Positions 8,365-16,064 are shown, counted from the stretch's first letter. The stretch: 34,736 nt of DNA from CAZWTD01 sp964637345 (GCA_964637345.1 CAZWTD010000011.1:1-34736); one strand, 5' to 3'. The notes: generated from the letters alone by a model not told the origin. Program-made: numbers and translations.

Positions 8365-8613
8365 AATGAGGAAATAAATTTAATTCGTAGTAGTAATAGT
8401 AGTGGTGGGGAAATGTGGAAAACTGTTTTGAGAAAATGATTTTCCGCCGTCAGTATTGCGTCGTTGATGTTTCAACGTAGCAAGGTGGTGTGGAGAAGAC
8501 TTGGAAGAGAGCGGGGAAAGACGTGGGTAGAATGGGGGAGAAAATCGACCGTGTTGCCTGAGGTTCAATAATGTCCACGAGGGACCCGCACACTTTCCAC
8601 ACGATGTGAACAC
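8365..8613. other. dnaA-dnaN spacer with DnaA-box-like sites
   Basis: This 249-base stretch holds no convincing gene. It has one exact match to TTWTNCACA (TTTTCCACA on minus, 8414-8422) and two single-mismatch copies (TTCTCCACA on minus, 8489-8497; CTTTCCACA on plus, 8593-8601). These may be a second DnaA-binding cluster, as in bipartite origins, or autoregulatory sites. It must also carry any dnaN promoter, but I see no strong one. Confidence 0.5.
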
Positions 8614-9990
8614 CTACGCGTTATACAAACGCTGGAGAATGAGTGCGATGTTTTGCTTTAGTCGTTCGTCGTCTTCAAGTTGAGCGCCGATTTTCGTGCA
8701 AGCGTGCATCGCGGTTGTGTGGTCGCGGTTCCCTAACTCAATGCCAATGCTTGGAAATGAGCTTTGCAGCTCTTCACGCATTAAATACATAGCGATTTGT
8801 CGGGGAACAACCAATTCTTTTTTTCGACTTGACCCAATAAGGTCAGCCACCTTCAGTTCGAAAAAGTCCGCTACGGTCTGTGTTATCTGCCTCGGGGTTA
8901 CCCCGCCGCGCTTTGGAGCCCGCGCAACAGAGGTGAGAAGGTGTTTTGCACTTTCGAGGGTTGGTTGGCTGTTGTTGAGTTGATGGTAGGCGACAATGCG
9001 GTTTAAGGCCCCCTCGAGCTCGCGAATATTGCTTTGGACGGTTGAGGCGATCGCCTGAAGCACATCGGGCGGAAGATCGGTGTTTCGTTCTTTACACTTC
9101 GCGGACAGAATGGCGATGCGTGTTTCGAGATCAGGCTGGGCAATATCGGCGATCATGCCCCACTCAAACCGAGACACAAGGCGATTCTCCAGCGCAGGAA
9201 TAGATTTCGGCGGGCGGTCAGAGGTAATGACAATTTGTTTGTTGGCCTGATGGAGGGCATTGAAGGTGTGAAAAAATTCTTCCTGAGTCCCCTCCTTGCC
9301 TGCGAGAAATTGAATATCATCAACCAAGAGCACGTCGACACTTCGGTAGCGCTGCTTAAACTTCTCCCCATTTCCCCGGCTGATAGCCTGAATAAACTCG
9401 TTAGTGAACTTTTCCGATGATACGTATAAGACTTTTTTCTCCGGAGAAGTAGCGAGAACGGCGTGGCCAACCGCCTGCATAAGATGGGTTTTTCCCAAGC
9501 CAGCGCCACCATAAATAAAGAGGGGGTTGTAGACTAATCCTGGACGCTCGGCTACGGCCAAACAGGCAGCCCTCGCCAACTCATTGGATTTTCCCGTGAC
9601 AAAGAGGTCAAAGGTATACCTCGGGTTGAGGTTTTGGTTACTTGGGACGACCTCTTGAGCCCGTGGAGACTCTTCCTGAGACGGCGCAGGAGTTTGGCTT
9701 GAGTTGGATTCTTTAGAAAATGGCTTATTTTGGCTATTTTTTGTCGTTTCTACGCGGTATTGAACGGTAATATCGGGTCGGTCGGTAATGTGTTTAACAG
9801 CACGAAGGATTGCTTCGTGATACTTGTTTTCGAGCCAAGCCTTGGTAAATGTGTTCGGAACGCCAATAATAACGCTATTTTCGTTACTTTCAGCCACGAA
9901 GGTATTCGAAAACCACGTCGTGAAATTTGGACGGCTAATAAGCAATTCTAACTCACCAAGAACGGCCTGCCACAACTGCTCATTCGTCAT
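8614..9990 (-). CDS. dnaA: Chromosomal replication initiator DnaA
   Basis: A 458-residue initiator with the four classical domains. The N-terminal domain (about 1-75) is followed by a polar, Ser/Gln-rich linker (about 82-120). The AAA+ core has Walker A GGAGLGKTH (161-169) and Walker B VLLVDDIQFLAGKEG near 220-233. The C-terminal DNA-binding domain ends with the DnaA signature DHTTAMHACTKI. The start is ATG 9988-9990, with GGGGA close upstream. It is divergent from rpmH across an AT-rich spacer with DnaA boxes, the classical origin arrangement. Confidence 0.98.
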   Translation of the reverse strand: MTNEQLWQAVLGELELLISRPNFTTWFSNTFVAESNENSVIIGVPNTFTKAWLENKYHEAILRAVKHITDRPDITVQYRVETTKNSQNKPFSKESNSSQTPAPSQEESPRAQEVVPSNQNLNPRYTFDLFVTGKSNELARAACLAVAERPGLVYNPLFIYGGAGLGKTHLMQAVGHAVLATSPEKKVLYVSSEKFTNEFIQAISRGNGEKFKQRYRSVDVLLVDDIQFLAGKEGTQEEFFHTFNALHQANKQIVITSDRPPKSIPALENRLVSRFEWGMIADIAQPDLETRIAILSAKCKERNTDLPPDVLQAIASTVQSNIRELEGALNRIVAYHQLNNSQPTLESAKHLLTSVARAPKRGGVTPRQITQTVADFFELKVADLIGSSRKKELVVPRQIAMYLMREELQSSFPSIGIELGNRDHTTAMHACTKIGAQLEDDERLKQNIALILQRLYNA

Positions 9991-10130
9991 ATGTTCCCCA
10001 GTAAAGAAACCGTGGATAACTATATCATAGCGTTACAAATTTGGCTTATATTAAACAAAAAATAGTAAAATGTGCATAACTTGTGGACTTATTGTGGTTT
10101 TCCACAACAGAAAACTCCATAAGAAGCGAA
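9991..10130. other. Candidate replication origin (oriC) in the dnaA-rpmH spacer
   Basis: Two exact matches to the DnaA box TTWTNCACA are present: TTATGCACA on minus (10071-10079) and TTTTCCACA on plus (10098-10106). TTATCCACG on minus (10011-10019) has one mismatch. Between them, about 10021-10070 is very AT-rich and could serve as an unwinding element. TTGTGGTTTTCCACAA (10093-10108) forms a local hairpin. Genes on both sides point away (dnaA/dnaN left, rpmH to yidC right). The dnaA promoter should also lie here; TATGAT or TATAGT around 10022-10032 are candidates. Confidence 0.7.
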
Positions 10131-10159
10131 TTGAGTAGTATGAAGAAAGCTGATAGACT
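10131..10159 (+). promoter_or_regulatory. rpmH promoter
   Basis: TTGAGT (10131-10136) lies 17 bases from TAGACT (10154-10159), 15 bases before the rpmH ATG. It probably drives the rpmH-rnpA-yidD-yidC run. Confidence 0.5.
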
Positions 10160-10174
10160 ACAGGGGATTTTTCT

Positions 10175-10309
10175 ATGCCAAAGCGGACCTATCAGCCAAA
10201 AAAGCGAAAAAGGGCAAAGGTGCACGGTTTTCGAAAGAGAATGCAGTCGAAAACCGGGCGGCGCGTCTTGAAGTCTCGGCGAACCAAAGGCCGGAAGCGC
10301 CTTGCCTAG
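10175..10309 (+). CDS. rpmH: 50S ribosomal protein L34
   Basis: A 44-residue, very basic protein starting MPKRTYQPKKRKRAKVHG and containing FRKRMQSKTGRRVLKSRR, the hallmark of L34, which binds 23S rRNA in the large subunit. It ends at TAG 10307-10309. AGGGG lies about eight bases upstream of the ATG. The origin-side position between dnaA and rnpA is the conserved bacterial order. It is five bases upstream of rnpA and certainly co-transcribed. Confidence 0.97.
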   Translation: MPKRTYQPKKRKRAKVHGFRKRMQSKTGRRVLKSRRTKGRKRLA

Positions 10310-10314
10310 CACGC

Positions 10315-10656
10315 ATGCTCCCACGATCTTCGCGTCTTCGGAGCGAAAAGGATCACCTTCGGGTCCGACGCCAGGGCCGACACCTTTCTGATCCCGCCTT
10401 TGCGATCCGGGTAGCCCGAGCGACTACGCAAGAGTCTCGACTCGCCATTGTTGTTTCGAAGCGAGTTGACCGACGCGCCGTAGTTCGGAATAGGATGAAG
10501 CGCCGATATCGGGAGGCCTTTCGCCCCCTCCTGCCAAAACTCCGAGTGTGTGTTGATCTCCTTGTCCTTGCTCGGGCACCAAGCACCACCCTTTCCTATC
10601 ACGAGCTTCAGGTTCGCGTCACCTCTGCCTTACGACGCCTGGCCCTCCTCTCATGA
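10315..10656 (+). CDS. rnpA: Ribonuclease P protein component
   Basis: A 113-residue basic protein that assists the RNase P RNA in trimming tRNA 5' leaders. The family signature RNRMKRRYREAFR is present around residues 59-71, preceded by LAIVVSKRVDRRAVV. The length is typical. It follows rpmH by five bases, and its stop overlaps the yidD start (ATGA, 10653-10656), so the genes are translationally coupled. No RNase P RNA gene was seen in the window. Confidence 0.95.
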   Translation: MLPRSSRLRSEKDHLRVRRQGRHLSDPAFAIRVARATTQESRLAIVVSKRVDRRAVVRNRMKRRYREAFRPLLPKLRVCVDLLVLARAPSTTLSYHELQVRVTSALRRLALLS

Positions 10657-10886
10657 CGACCATCCTTCTCGCTGCTCTCCGTACATATCAACGAACGCTC
10701 TCCCCGGACCACGGCTGGCTTCGGGCGAGGTATCCGTATGGGTACTGTCGCTATCAACCAAGCTGCTCTGAATATGCCCGCATCGCCATCGAGCGGCACG
10801 GCGCGCTTCGCGGGACCTGGCTCGCGTTTCGTCGCCTGCTGCGCTGTCATCCATTCGCCGAACCAAGAGTTGACCAAGTTCCTTAA
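10653..10886 (+). CDS. yidD: Membrane protein insertion efficiency factor YidD
   Basis: A 77-residue protein of the YidD (DUF37) family, thought to aid YidC in membrane insertion. The signature is clear: CRYQPSCSEYA, then HGALRG, then RLLRCHPF. An amphipathic N-terminal helix (LLAALRTYQRTLSP) would bind the membrane inner face. The start ATG overlaps the rnpA stop by four bases, and yidC follows after 15 bases. Confidence 0.95.
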   Translation: MTTILLAALRTYQRTLSPDHGWLRARYPYGYCRYQPSCSEYARIAIERHGALRGTWLAFRRLLRCHPFAEPRVDQVP

Positions 10887-10901
10887 CGGACCACTTCCTT
10901 T

Positions 10902-11705
10902 ATGTCAGGACTGACTACACTGTTTGATACCATTCTCTACGATCCGTTATTGAGCGCGCTTATTTGGTTGTATCACGCGATCCCTGGGCACGATCTTGGA
11001 TTAGCGATCATCGTCGTAACAATAGGGACAAAACTCATCCTAGCGGTTCCCTCGGCCCGTGCGATTCGTTCCCAGCGCGAACTCCAGCTCATTCAACCAA
11101 AACTTGAAGCCCTGAAGGCGCAATATAAAGATAATCGAGAAGAGTTAGGCCGGAAGCTCATGGAGTTTTATAAGGAACACAAGGTGAACCCTTTTTCTTC
11201 CTGCTTGCCGAGCCTTATCCAGTTTCCTATTTTGTTCATTCTCTACCACGTCTTTATTAATGGCCTGTCGACTGACCCAAGTAGCGGCATTTTGGTCGCG
11301 AAGACCCTCGACCACCTCTACAGTCCCCTGCGTTCCATTTACTCCACAACGCCGATTGACCTCCATGCCTTCGGTTTTCTCAATTTAGCGGGAACAAAAA
11401 ATCTCATCTTGGCAGTTGTTACGGCCGGGTTGCAGTTTTGGCAGTCACGAATGTTGATGAGTCAACGCGCAGAAGTTGCTGGGAAAGGTGCAAGCGATGA
11501 GAATATGGCCTCTGCGATGAGCAAGCAGATGCTGTACATTTTTCCGCTTTTTACCGGGTATCTTGTGTATGTGTTCCCGGCCGGACTCGGTCTCTACTGG
11601 CTTACCTCAACCGTGTTTCAAATTGTCCAGCAGTACTTCGTGTTTAAAAAGATGACAACGGTCGAATCATCACCAACGACAAATGGTGCCGCTCCGAAAG
11701 CATAA
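10902..11705 (+). CDS. yidC: Membrane protein insertase YidC/Oxa1
   Basis: A 267-residue insertase of the short Oxa1/YidC2 form, without the large periplasmic domain of proteobacterial YidC. It has about five membrane segments, a charged cytoplasmic hairpin (LIQPKLEALKAQYKDNREEL) and the conserved KVNPFSSCLPSLIQFPILF stretch. In the first conserved membrane helix the expected groove arginine appears as a lysine (TIGTKLIL, around residue 44), judged by eye without an alignment. It belongs to the rpmH-rnpA-yidD-yidC operon. The stop overlaps the following PRC-barrel gene by 23 bases. Confidence 0.95.
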   Translation: MSGLTTLFDTILYDPLLSALIWLYHAIPGHDLGLAIIVVTIGTKLILAVPSARAIRSQRELQLIQPKLEALKAQYKDNREELGRKLMEFYKEHKVNPFSSCLPSLIQFPILFILYHVFINGLSTDPSSGILVAKTLDHLYSPLRSIYSTTPIDLHAFGFLNLAGTKNLILAVVTAGLQFWQSRMLMSQRAEVAGKGASDENMASAMSKQMLYIFPLFTGYLVYVFPAGLGLYWLTSTVFQIVQQYFVFKKMTTVESSPTTNGAAPKA

Positions 11706-11979
11706 TCTCATCGGCCTTCCTGTTGAAACGCGAAGCGGAGCTTCGCTTGGACGCATACAGGATTTTGAGCTTGATCCGCTTGAGCAGCGGATCCTTCGGT
11801 ATACCGTTCGCGCGCGGCGACTTATCGGCGACCTTTTACGCCACGACCTGCTCGTCGCTTCGAGCCAAGTTATTTCATTGGACGCCGAGAAGATGGTCGT
11901 CGACGACGCGGTTCGGCCGGCTGAAGGCGTTTCAGTTCCGAGCGGGAAGCCGGTTGCTTCTGCTCCGAGCTCTTCGTAA
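11683..11979 (+). CDS. PRC-barrel domain protein
   Basis: A 98-residue protein whose first ~75 residues (NLIGLPVETRSGASLGRIQDFELDP onward in shortened form: GLPV, GxxLGRI, DFELD) match the PRC-barrel fold, a small beta barrel found in RimM and in many orphan proteins. The C-terminus is a low-complexity Ser/Pro/Ala tail. The start overlaps the yidC end by 23 bases. PRC barrels usually bind protein or RNA; no specific role can be given. The last ~110 bases overlap the convergent tsaE gene, in both genes over low-complexity tails. Confidence 0.7.
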   Translation: MVPLRKHNLIGLPVETRSGASLGRIQDFELDPLEQRILRYTVRARRLIGDLLRHDLLVASSQVISLDAEKMVVDDAVRPAEGVSVPSGKPVASAPSSS

Positions 11980-12436
11980 GCTTCTGATCGAAAAAACGAA
12001 CAGTAATTCGACGGCCCCGCGCGCGAAGCGGGGTAATTCGAATTTCAATTGACCGCACGAGAGGTAGGCGCGCAGAGGGGTTCGGCCACTCTATCGCCAC
12101 GATTGAATCCGTTTGGTCAATAAGCTCGTCTAATCCAAGACTAGCCCAGTCGCGACTTCCTGACAGTCGATATCCATCAATATGGACCAACCAGCGACAG
12201 GGTCCAGTTCGGAGCCGGTATCGGTGGGCCAAGACAAAGGTTGGGCTTCGTACGGGCTCTTTAACTCCGTATGAACGGGCCAGGGCGCGGACGAAGCTTG
12301 TTTTTCCTGCGCCGACCGGACCGCGCAGCAGGAGGCAGTCGCCAGCCTGAAGATGCGCGGCTAATTGGCCGGCAAAGCGCTGGGTAGCAGCTAGGGAGTT
12401 GAGGGTGCGGTTGAGTGGCGTTCGTTGGCGGGTCAT
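11870..12436 (-). CDS. tsaE: tRNA threonylcarbamoyladenosine biosynthesis ATPase TsaE
   Basis: P-loop ATPase that works with TsaD and TsaB in making t6A at position 37 of ANN-decoding tRNAs. Motifs are in order: Walker A LLRGPVGAGKTSFVRALA (about 35-52), SPTFVLAHRY, HIDGYRL, and AIEWP. The 188-residue product is ~30 residues longer than usual because of a basic tail (from about residue 150, rich in Arg, Lys and Pro). That tail lies over the convergent PRC-barrel gene. The partner tsaD lies at 20764-21816; tsaB was not seen. Confidence 0.92.
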   Translation of the reverse strand: MTRQRTPLNRTLNSLAATQRFAGQLAAHLQAGDCLLLRGPVGAGKTSFVRALARSYGVKEPVRSPTFVLAHRYRLRTGPCRWLVHIDGYRLSGSRDWASLGLDELIDQTDSIVAIEWPNPSARLPLVRSIEIRITPLRARGRRITVRFFDQKLTKSSEQKQPASRSELKRLQPAEPRRRRPSSRRPMK

Positions 12437-12440
12437 AGGC

Positions 12441-12470
12441 TTGACACGCGATGAAGGGAGTCGCTATACT
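12441..12470 (+). promoter_or_regulatory. Strong promoter for the DHH-family gene
   Basis: A consensus TTGACA (12441-12446) lies 18 bases from TATACT (12465-12470), about 43 bases before the ATG at 12513. It sits directly behind the divergent tsaE start. Confidence 0.65.
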
Positions 12471-12512
12471 CAGGCATTCTACGATTGAACCCAAAGAAGG
12501 ACAACAGTATTC

Positions 12513-13664
12513 ATGGAACCCAGCCCCCACGAGCAGGCGCTTGAGGTCATTCGTTCGCGGAAGAATATCCTCATCGCCCTCCCGGCTAACCCGTCCCCCG
12601 ATGCTATTGCCTCCGGGCAGGCGCTCGCCGCAGTGTTAGCCACAATCGGAAAAGCCGTCACTCTCGCCTCAAGCGGGTATCAAGCGCCGACAGTATTGAA
12701 CTTTCTTCCGAAGCAGTACGCGGTCCAGTCCGAGTTTGATGCGAACCGGAAGCTTGTTGTCAGCGTTCGGTTGAACCAGGCAAAGCTCGACTCGCTCTCC
12801 TACGGTATTGAAGGGGATGAGTTAAAGATTTACATCACCCCTAAACAAGGTACGGTTCTTCCTGATGATGTCGCGAGCTCGTCCGCCGATTTTAACTTTG
12901 ACTGCATCATTACCCTCGACGTTCAGTCATTCGTAAACCTCAGTACGTTGTTTGAATCGAACGCCGAATTTTTTTATCAAACGCCGGTACTCAATATCGA
13001 CCACCACGCGACGAACGATAACTTCGGCCAAGTGAACCTCGTCGATCTTGTTGCGACCTCCACAGCGGAAATCGTCCTTGAGCTTCTCCAGGATCTTAAG
13101 CCTGACCTCGTTGATGATGCCGTAGCGACCAATCTTCTTACCGGCATTATTACCAAAACACGCTGCTTTCGAACCACCTCGGTTACCCCGAAGTCCTTAG
13201 CCGCTGCATCAAAATTAATCGAGGTAGGAGCGAAGCGAGAAGACATTATTCGGCATCTCTATCAAACGCACTCCCTCGCTACGCTTAAGCTTTGGGGGCG
13301 CGCCTTGGCTCGATTGAAAGAAGAGTATCGCGGGCAATTTGTCTGGACGATGTTGAGCCGTACTGATTTTGAAAAATCCGAAACTACAGAGACGTCGCTT
13401 GAGGGCGTTGTCGACGAGCTCATTGCGAACACGCCCCGGGCTCGTATTGTTGTTATCCTCTACGAATCGTCCGACGGAAGCATCCGCGGCCTCATCTCAA
13501 GCCGTCAGCCAGTTCGAAACCACGAGGTGTTTAACGGACTGTCGATTTCCGGGACCGATGAATACGCAACCGTTGTGTTTCCTGGTCGGGAGATGCATGA
13601 AAGCGAAACAAACCTCCGTGATCGAGTTGCCGCCTACCTCAACAAACGCGGGCTTCTCGAGTAA
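12513..13664 (+). CDS. DHH-family phosphoesterase-like protein with degenerate metal sites
   Basis: A 383-residue protein with the DHH/RecJ-like layout. The family's first motif is altered (LPANPSPDAIASG, no leading His and only one of two Asp). The second keeps one Asp (IITLDVQS). The DHH motif is intact (NIDHHATND). The next expected D-T-G-x-F reads KTRCF. The usual Gly-rich His motif of DHHA1 is not visible near LISSRQPVRNHE. The relatives cut nanoRNA, cyclic dinucleotides or single-stranded DNA, but the altered residues suggest weak or no hydrolase activity here. AAGAAGG lies 12 bases before the ATG. It has its own strong promoter, and pilB follows after 44 bases. Confidence 0.75.
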   Translation: MEPSPHEQALEVIRSRKNILIALPANPSPDAIASGQALAAVLATIGKAVTLASSGYQAPTVLNFLPKQYAVQSEFDANRKLVVSVRLNQAKLDSLSYGIEGDELKIYITPKQGTVLPDDVASSSADFNFDCIITLDVQSFVNLSTLFESNAEFFYQTPVLNIDHHATNDNFGQVNLVDLVATSTAEIVLELLQDLKPDLVDDAVATNLLTGIITKTRCFRTTSVTPKSLAAASKLIEVGAKREDIIRHLYQTHSLATLKLWGRALARLKEEYRGQFVWTMLSRTDFEKSETTETSLEGVVDELIANTPRARIVVILYESSDGSIRGLISSRQPVRNHEVFNGLSISGTDEYATVVFPGREMHESETNLRDRVAAYLNKRGLLE

Positions 13665-13687
13665 GGTTCCCCGGGTCGGCAAGAGAA

Positions 13688-13696
13688 TGGTATACT
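13688..13696 (+). promoter_or_regulatory. Extended -10 promoter for the pilB-like gene
   Basis: TGGTATACT, with TATACT at 13691-13696, ends 12 bases before the ATG at 13709. Transcription would start about 6 bases upstream of the ATG, leaving no room for a Shine-Dalgarno site. The same nonamer precedes tyrS. Confidence 0.55.
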
Positions 13697-13708
13697 TGGG
13701 GGCGCTCT

Positions 13709-15403
13709 ATGCCTGACGACCAATCCTCAACTCAGCCAATCCACATCGCCCCGACCGAAGTCGAGGAGAAGTTTTCCGCAAAGATGGAAGAGCTCAAGCA
13801 GCGGGAGCTCGAACGCGAGGTTCGTGAAACCGCTATTCGCGAGGGATTGGGATATTTGTCGTTAATGGGGATTCCCATCGACGCTGAAAGCCTACGAGTA
13901 GTTCCGCGAGAGCGGGCCGAGTCGCTCCACGCGATGTGTTTTTATAAGAAGCCCAACGAACTTCGTATTGCTGTTCTTCGTCCTGACCAAGAAGGTTTGA
14001 AAGAGCTCCTGGATGAACTAACCGCAACATACCGCGTTCCGATTGGTCTCTATCTTGTTTCTCCTCGGAGCTTCGCAGCAGCAATAAAGCAATATAACAC
14101 GCTGCCCAGGGTTGTGAAGACGACGACCGGTATTGAAATCACCGAGCAGGATTTGACGCGCTTCAGCCATCAGAGCATGAAGTTAGGGAATCTCGCTGAG
14201 CGGCTGACAACAACCCCCTTGACCGAGGTGTTAAGTTTACTTATTGCCGGCGCGACGCAGGCTCGAGCGACTGATGTCCATATTGAAGCCGAGGAAGGCG
14301 ACGTAAAGATTCGCTACCGTATTGATGGTGTCCTTCATACCGTGGCCACCCTACCGAAGGATGCTTGGAAGCGCCTCATCAGTCGGATTAAGTTGTTGGC
14401 CGGATTAAAATTGAACATCGAGGATCGTCCTCAAGACGGCCGGATCAATTTAGCGATTGCTGATGATCAAATTGATATTCGCGTTTCGACGGTTCCAACG
14501 GCGAACGGCGAAAGCGTTGCCCTTCGACTTCTTCTCTCCAGCCAGGCCGGCTTGGAATTTGACGACCTTGGTCTCCGCGGACAACCACTCGATGAATTAA
14601 AGAAGCAAGCGAGCAAGCCGAACGGCCTCATTATTGCTACCGGACCGACAGGTTCCGGAAAAACCACAACGCTCTATTCGATTTTAAAAAAACTCAACCG
14701 TCCAGAAACGAAAATCATCACACTTGAAGACCCGATTGAGTATCGGCTTGAGGGCGTGAACCAAAGTCAAGTAAACGCGGAAGAGGGGTACTCCTTCGCC
14801 CGCGGCCTGAAGCACGTTTTACGCCAAGATCCAGACGTCATCATGGTTGGTGAAATCCGCGACCTGGAAACGGCGGAAATTGCGATTCAGGCGACGCTAA
14901 CCGGCCACCTCGTCCTTTCAACGCTTCATACGAATAATGCGGCCGGAGCCATTCCCCGCTTTCTGTCGATTGGCGTTAAGCCCTACCTCCTCGCACCGGC
15001 GCTCAACGCGATCATTGCCCAGCGGCTTGTTCGGCGTTTGTGTGCGGATTGCCGAAAACCAGTCGAGCTCGACGGCGAGACCGTACAGAAAGTGAAAGAG
15101 GTCTTGGCTGGTATCCCCGAGCAATCGCCGTATCGCGTTCCAGCGGATAAGCCGCTCATTTTTTCTACAGGCGGCGGATGCGAGGAATGCGCCGGGCTCG
15201 GGTATAAAGGCCGGGTTGGCATCTTTGAGGTCATGACCATGAACCAAGAACTCGAGAAGCTCATTCTGGCGGGCAACACTTCGGAGTATGATATTATGGA
15301 TGTCGCCCGAAAACGTGGAATGCTATCGATGGTTCAGGATGGGGTCTTGAAAGCGCTTGAGGGGATGACCTCAATCGACGAAGTCTTCCGCGTCGCTGCG
15401 TAG
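13709..15403 (+). CDS. Type IV pilus / type II secretion assembly ATPase (GspE/PilB family)
   Basis: Cytoplasmic hexameric ATPase that powers assembly of pilin-like fibres. The 564-residue product has an N-terminal domain (about 1-165) and then the ATPase core. That core has Walker A GPTGSGKTTT (about 312-321), an Asp box EDPIEYRLEG, Walker B DPDVIMVGEIRDLETAE and a His box LSTLHTNNA. A tetracysteine zinc site follows (CADC near 445 and CEEC near 491). This full set marks the extension-type PilB/GspE group rather than PilT. No other pilus genes lie in the window. A nearly leaderless promoter precedes it. Confidence 0.93.
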   Translation: MPDDQSSTQPIHIAPTEVEEKFSAKMEELKQRELEREVRETAIREGLGYLSLMGIPIDAESLRVVPRERAESLHAMCFYKKPNELRIAVLRPDQEGLKELLDELTATYRVPIGLYLVSPRSFAAAIKQYNTLPRVVKTTTGIEITEQDLTRFSHQSMKLGNLAERLTTTPLTEVLSLLIAGATQARATDVHIEAEEGDVKIRYRIDGVLHTVATLPKDAWKRLISRIKLLAGLKLNIEDRPQDGRINLAIADDQIDIRVSTVPTANGESVALRLLLSSQAGLEFDDLGLRGQPLDELKKQASKPNGLIIATGPTGSGKTTTLYSILKKLNRPETKIITLEDPIEYRLEGVNQSQVNAEEGYSFARGLKHVLRQDPDVIMVGEIRDLETAEIAIQATLTGHLVLSTLHTNNAAGAIPRFLSIGVKPYLLAPALNAIIAQRLVRRLCADCRKPVELDGETVQKVKEVLAGIPEQSPYRVPADKPLIFSTGGGCEECAGLGYKGRVGIFEVMTMNQELEKLILAGNTSEYDIMDVARKRGMLSMVQDGVLKALEGMTSIDEVFRVAA

Positions 15404-15408
15404 TTTGC

Positions 15409-15437
15409 TTGACGGATTGCCTTACCCGGGGTAAAAG
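15409..15437 (+). promoter_or_regulatory. Candidate promoter with palindrome, 83-aa gene
   Basis: TTGACG (15409-15414) lies 17 bases from TAAAAG (15432-15437). The spacer and -10 contain the near-perfect palindrome TTACCCGGGGTAA (15422-15434), which is placed like an operator. Confidence 0.4.
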
Positions 15438-15467
15438 ACCGGTGTTCTTTTGCATGGGAGGTGCACT

Positions 15468-15719
15468 GTGGAGAGATTTCCGATCACGGTTTTTCTTGAA
15501 GATCCTGAGTCCTCTAAGCTTCTGGATCAAGTACGGAGTCTGCGCGAGAGGCTTCCAGAATCAGTCGACCCGCAATCGATCACGCCCTTCATGGACGAGC
15601 TCGGTGCCGTTCGGGCTGAGTGTGATCGTCTTCGACTCCAACATCCTCGAGTTTTTCCAGCCCCCAACTCGTGTTGTTGCGTGATTGCAGTTTGGATCAA
15701 AGGACTTCCCTTGACCTGA
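15468..15719 (+). CDS. Small hypothetical protein (83 aa)
   Basis: GTG at 15468-15470 was chosen because GGGAGG lies exactly six bases upstream. The product begins MERFPITVFLEDPESSKLL and has a helical, charged middle (VRSLRERLP and LGAVRAECDRLRLQ). It ends in a Cys-rich, more hydrophobic stretch (SCCCVIAVWIKG). The opening loosely recalls 2'-5' RNA ligase-like folds, but that is not enough for a call. A promoter lies at 15409-15437 and a terminator at 15733-15756, so it is a self-contained single-gene unit. Function unknown. Confidence 0.55.
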   Translation: MERFPITVFLEDPESSKLLDQVRSLRERLPESVDPQSITPFMDELGAVRAECDRLRLQHPRVFPAPNSCCCVIAVWIKGLPLT

Positions 15720-15732
15720 CTGCCCGTTCATC

Positions 15733-15756
15733 GGCCGGTGCTTCATAGCACCGGCC
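15733..15756 (+). terminator. Terminator of the 83-aa gene
   Basis: GGCCGGTGC (15733-15741) and GCACCGGCC (15748-15756) form a perfect 9-bp stem with a TTCATA loop, followed by TTTA. It starts 13 bases after the TGA stop. Confidence 0.7.
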
Positions 15757-15772
15757 TTTAGATAATAAAAAG

Positions 15773-15801
15773 CGACTCGCGATCCTCAAGGGCGCGAGTC
15801 G
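15773..15801 (-). terminator. Terminator of the 86-aa gene
   Basis: On the minus strand CGACTCGCG and CGCGAGTCG (15793-15801 and 15773-15781) form a perfect 9-bp stem with an 11-base loop, followed by CTTTTTATT. It begins two bases after the TAA stop at 15804. Confidence 0.8.
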
Positions 15802-15803
15802 GG

Positions 15804-16064
15804 TTACGGTGCGAAGGAAAGAGCGGCGTCTCTTGCGAGGAGCCAGGCCGAACGGCCGTCGTTCAGTTGAATCGGCCAGACCATCAGGTCGCTCGGTGTT
15901 GATGACGGAGCACCGCTCCAGATGAGAAGAACGAGGTGGTTGAAGTTCTCGCCGGGAGGAAGTTCTCGAATTGAGAATCGTTCTTCCGTTTTGAGAACTT
16001 CTCCGGACAGCGCAGCGGCCTCGATACGGCGACTAAGCGCCTCTGAGATACCAGCTTGAGTCAT
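15804..16064 (-). CDS. Small hypothetical protein (86 aa)
   Basis: The frame is open to 16109, but ATG 16062-16064 (MTQAGISEAL) is the likely start, because AAGGGGGACAC sits just upstream and the promoter overlaps the longer version. The product has a helical N-terminal third, then a beta-rich part (HLVLLIWSGAP, DLMVWPIQLNDGRSAWLLA). No membrane segment or known motif is visible. A TTGACT-17-TACTAT promoter lies at 16100-16128 and a strong terminator follows the stop. Real gene likely; function unknown. Confidence 0.6.
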   Translation of the reverse strand: MTQAGISEALSRRIEAAALSGEVLKTEERFSIRELPPGENFNHLVLLIWSGAPSSTPSDLMVWPIQLNDGRSAWLLARDAALSFAP

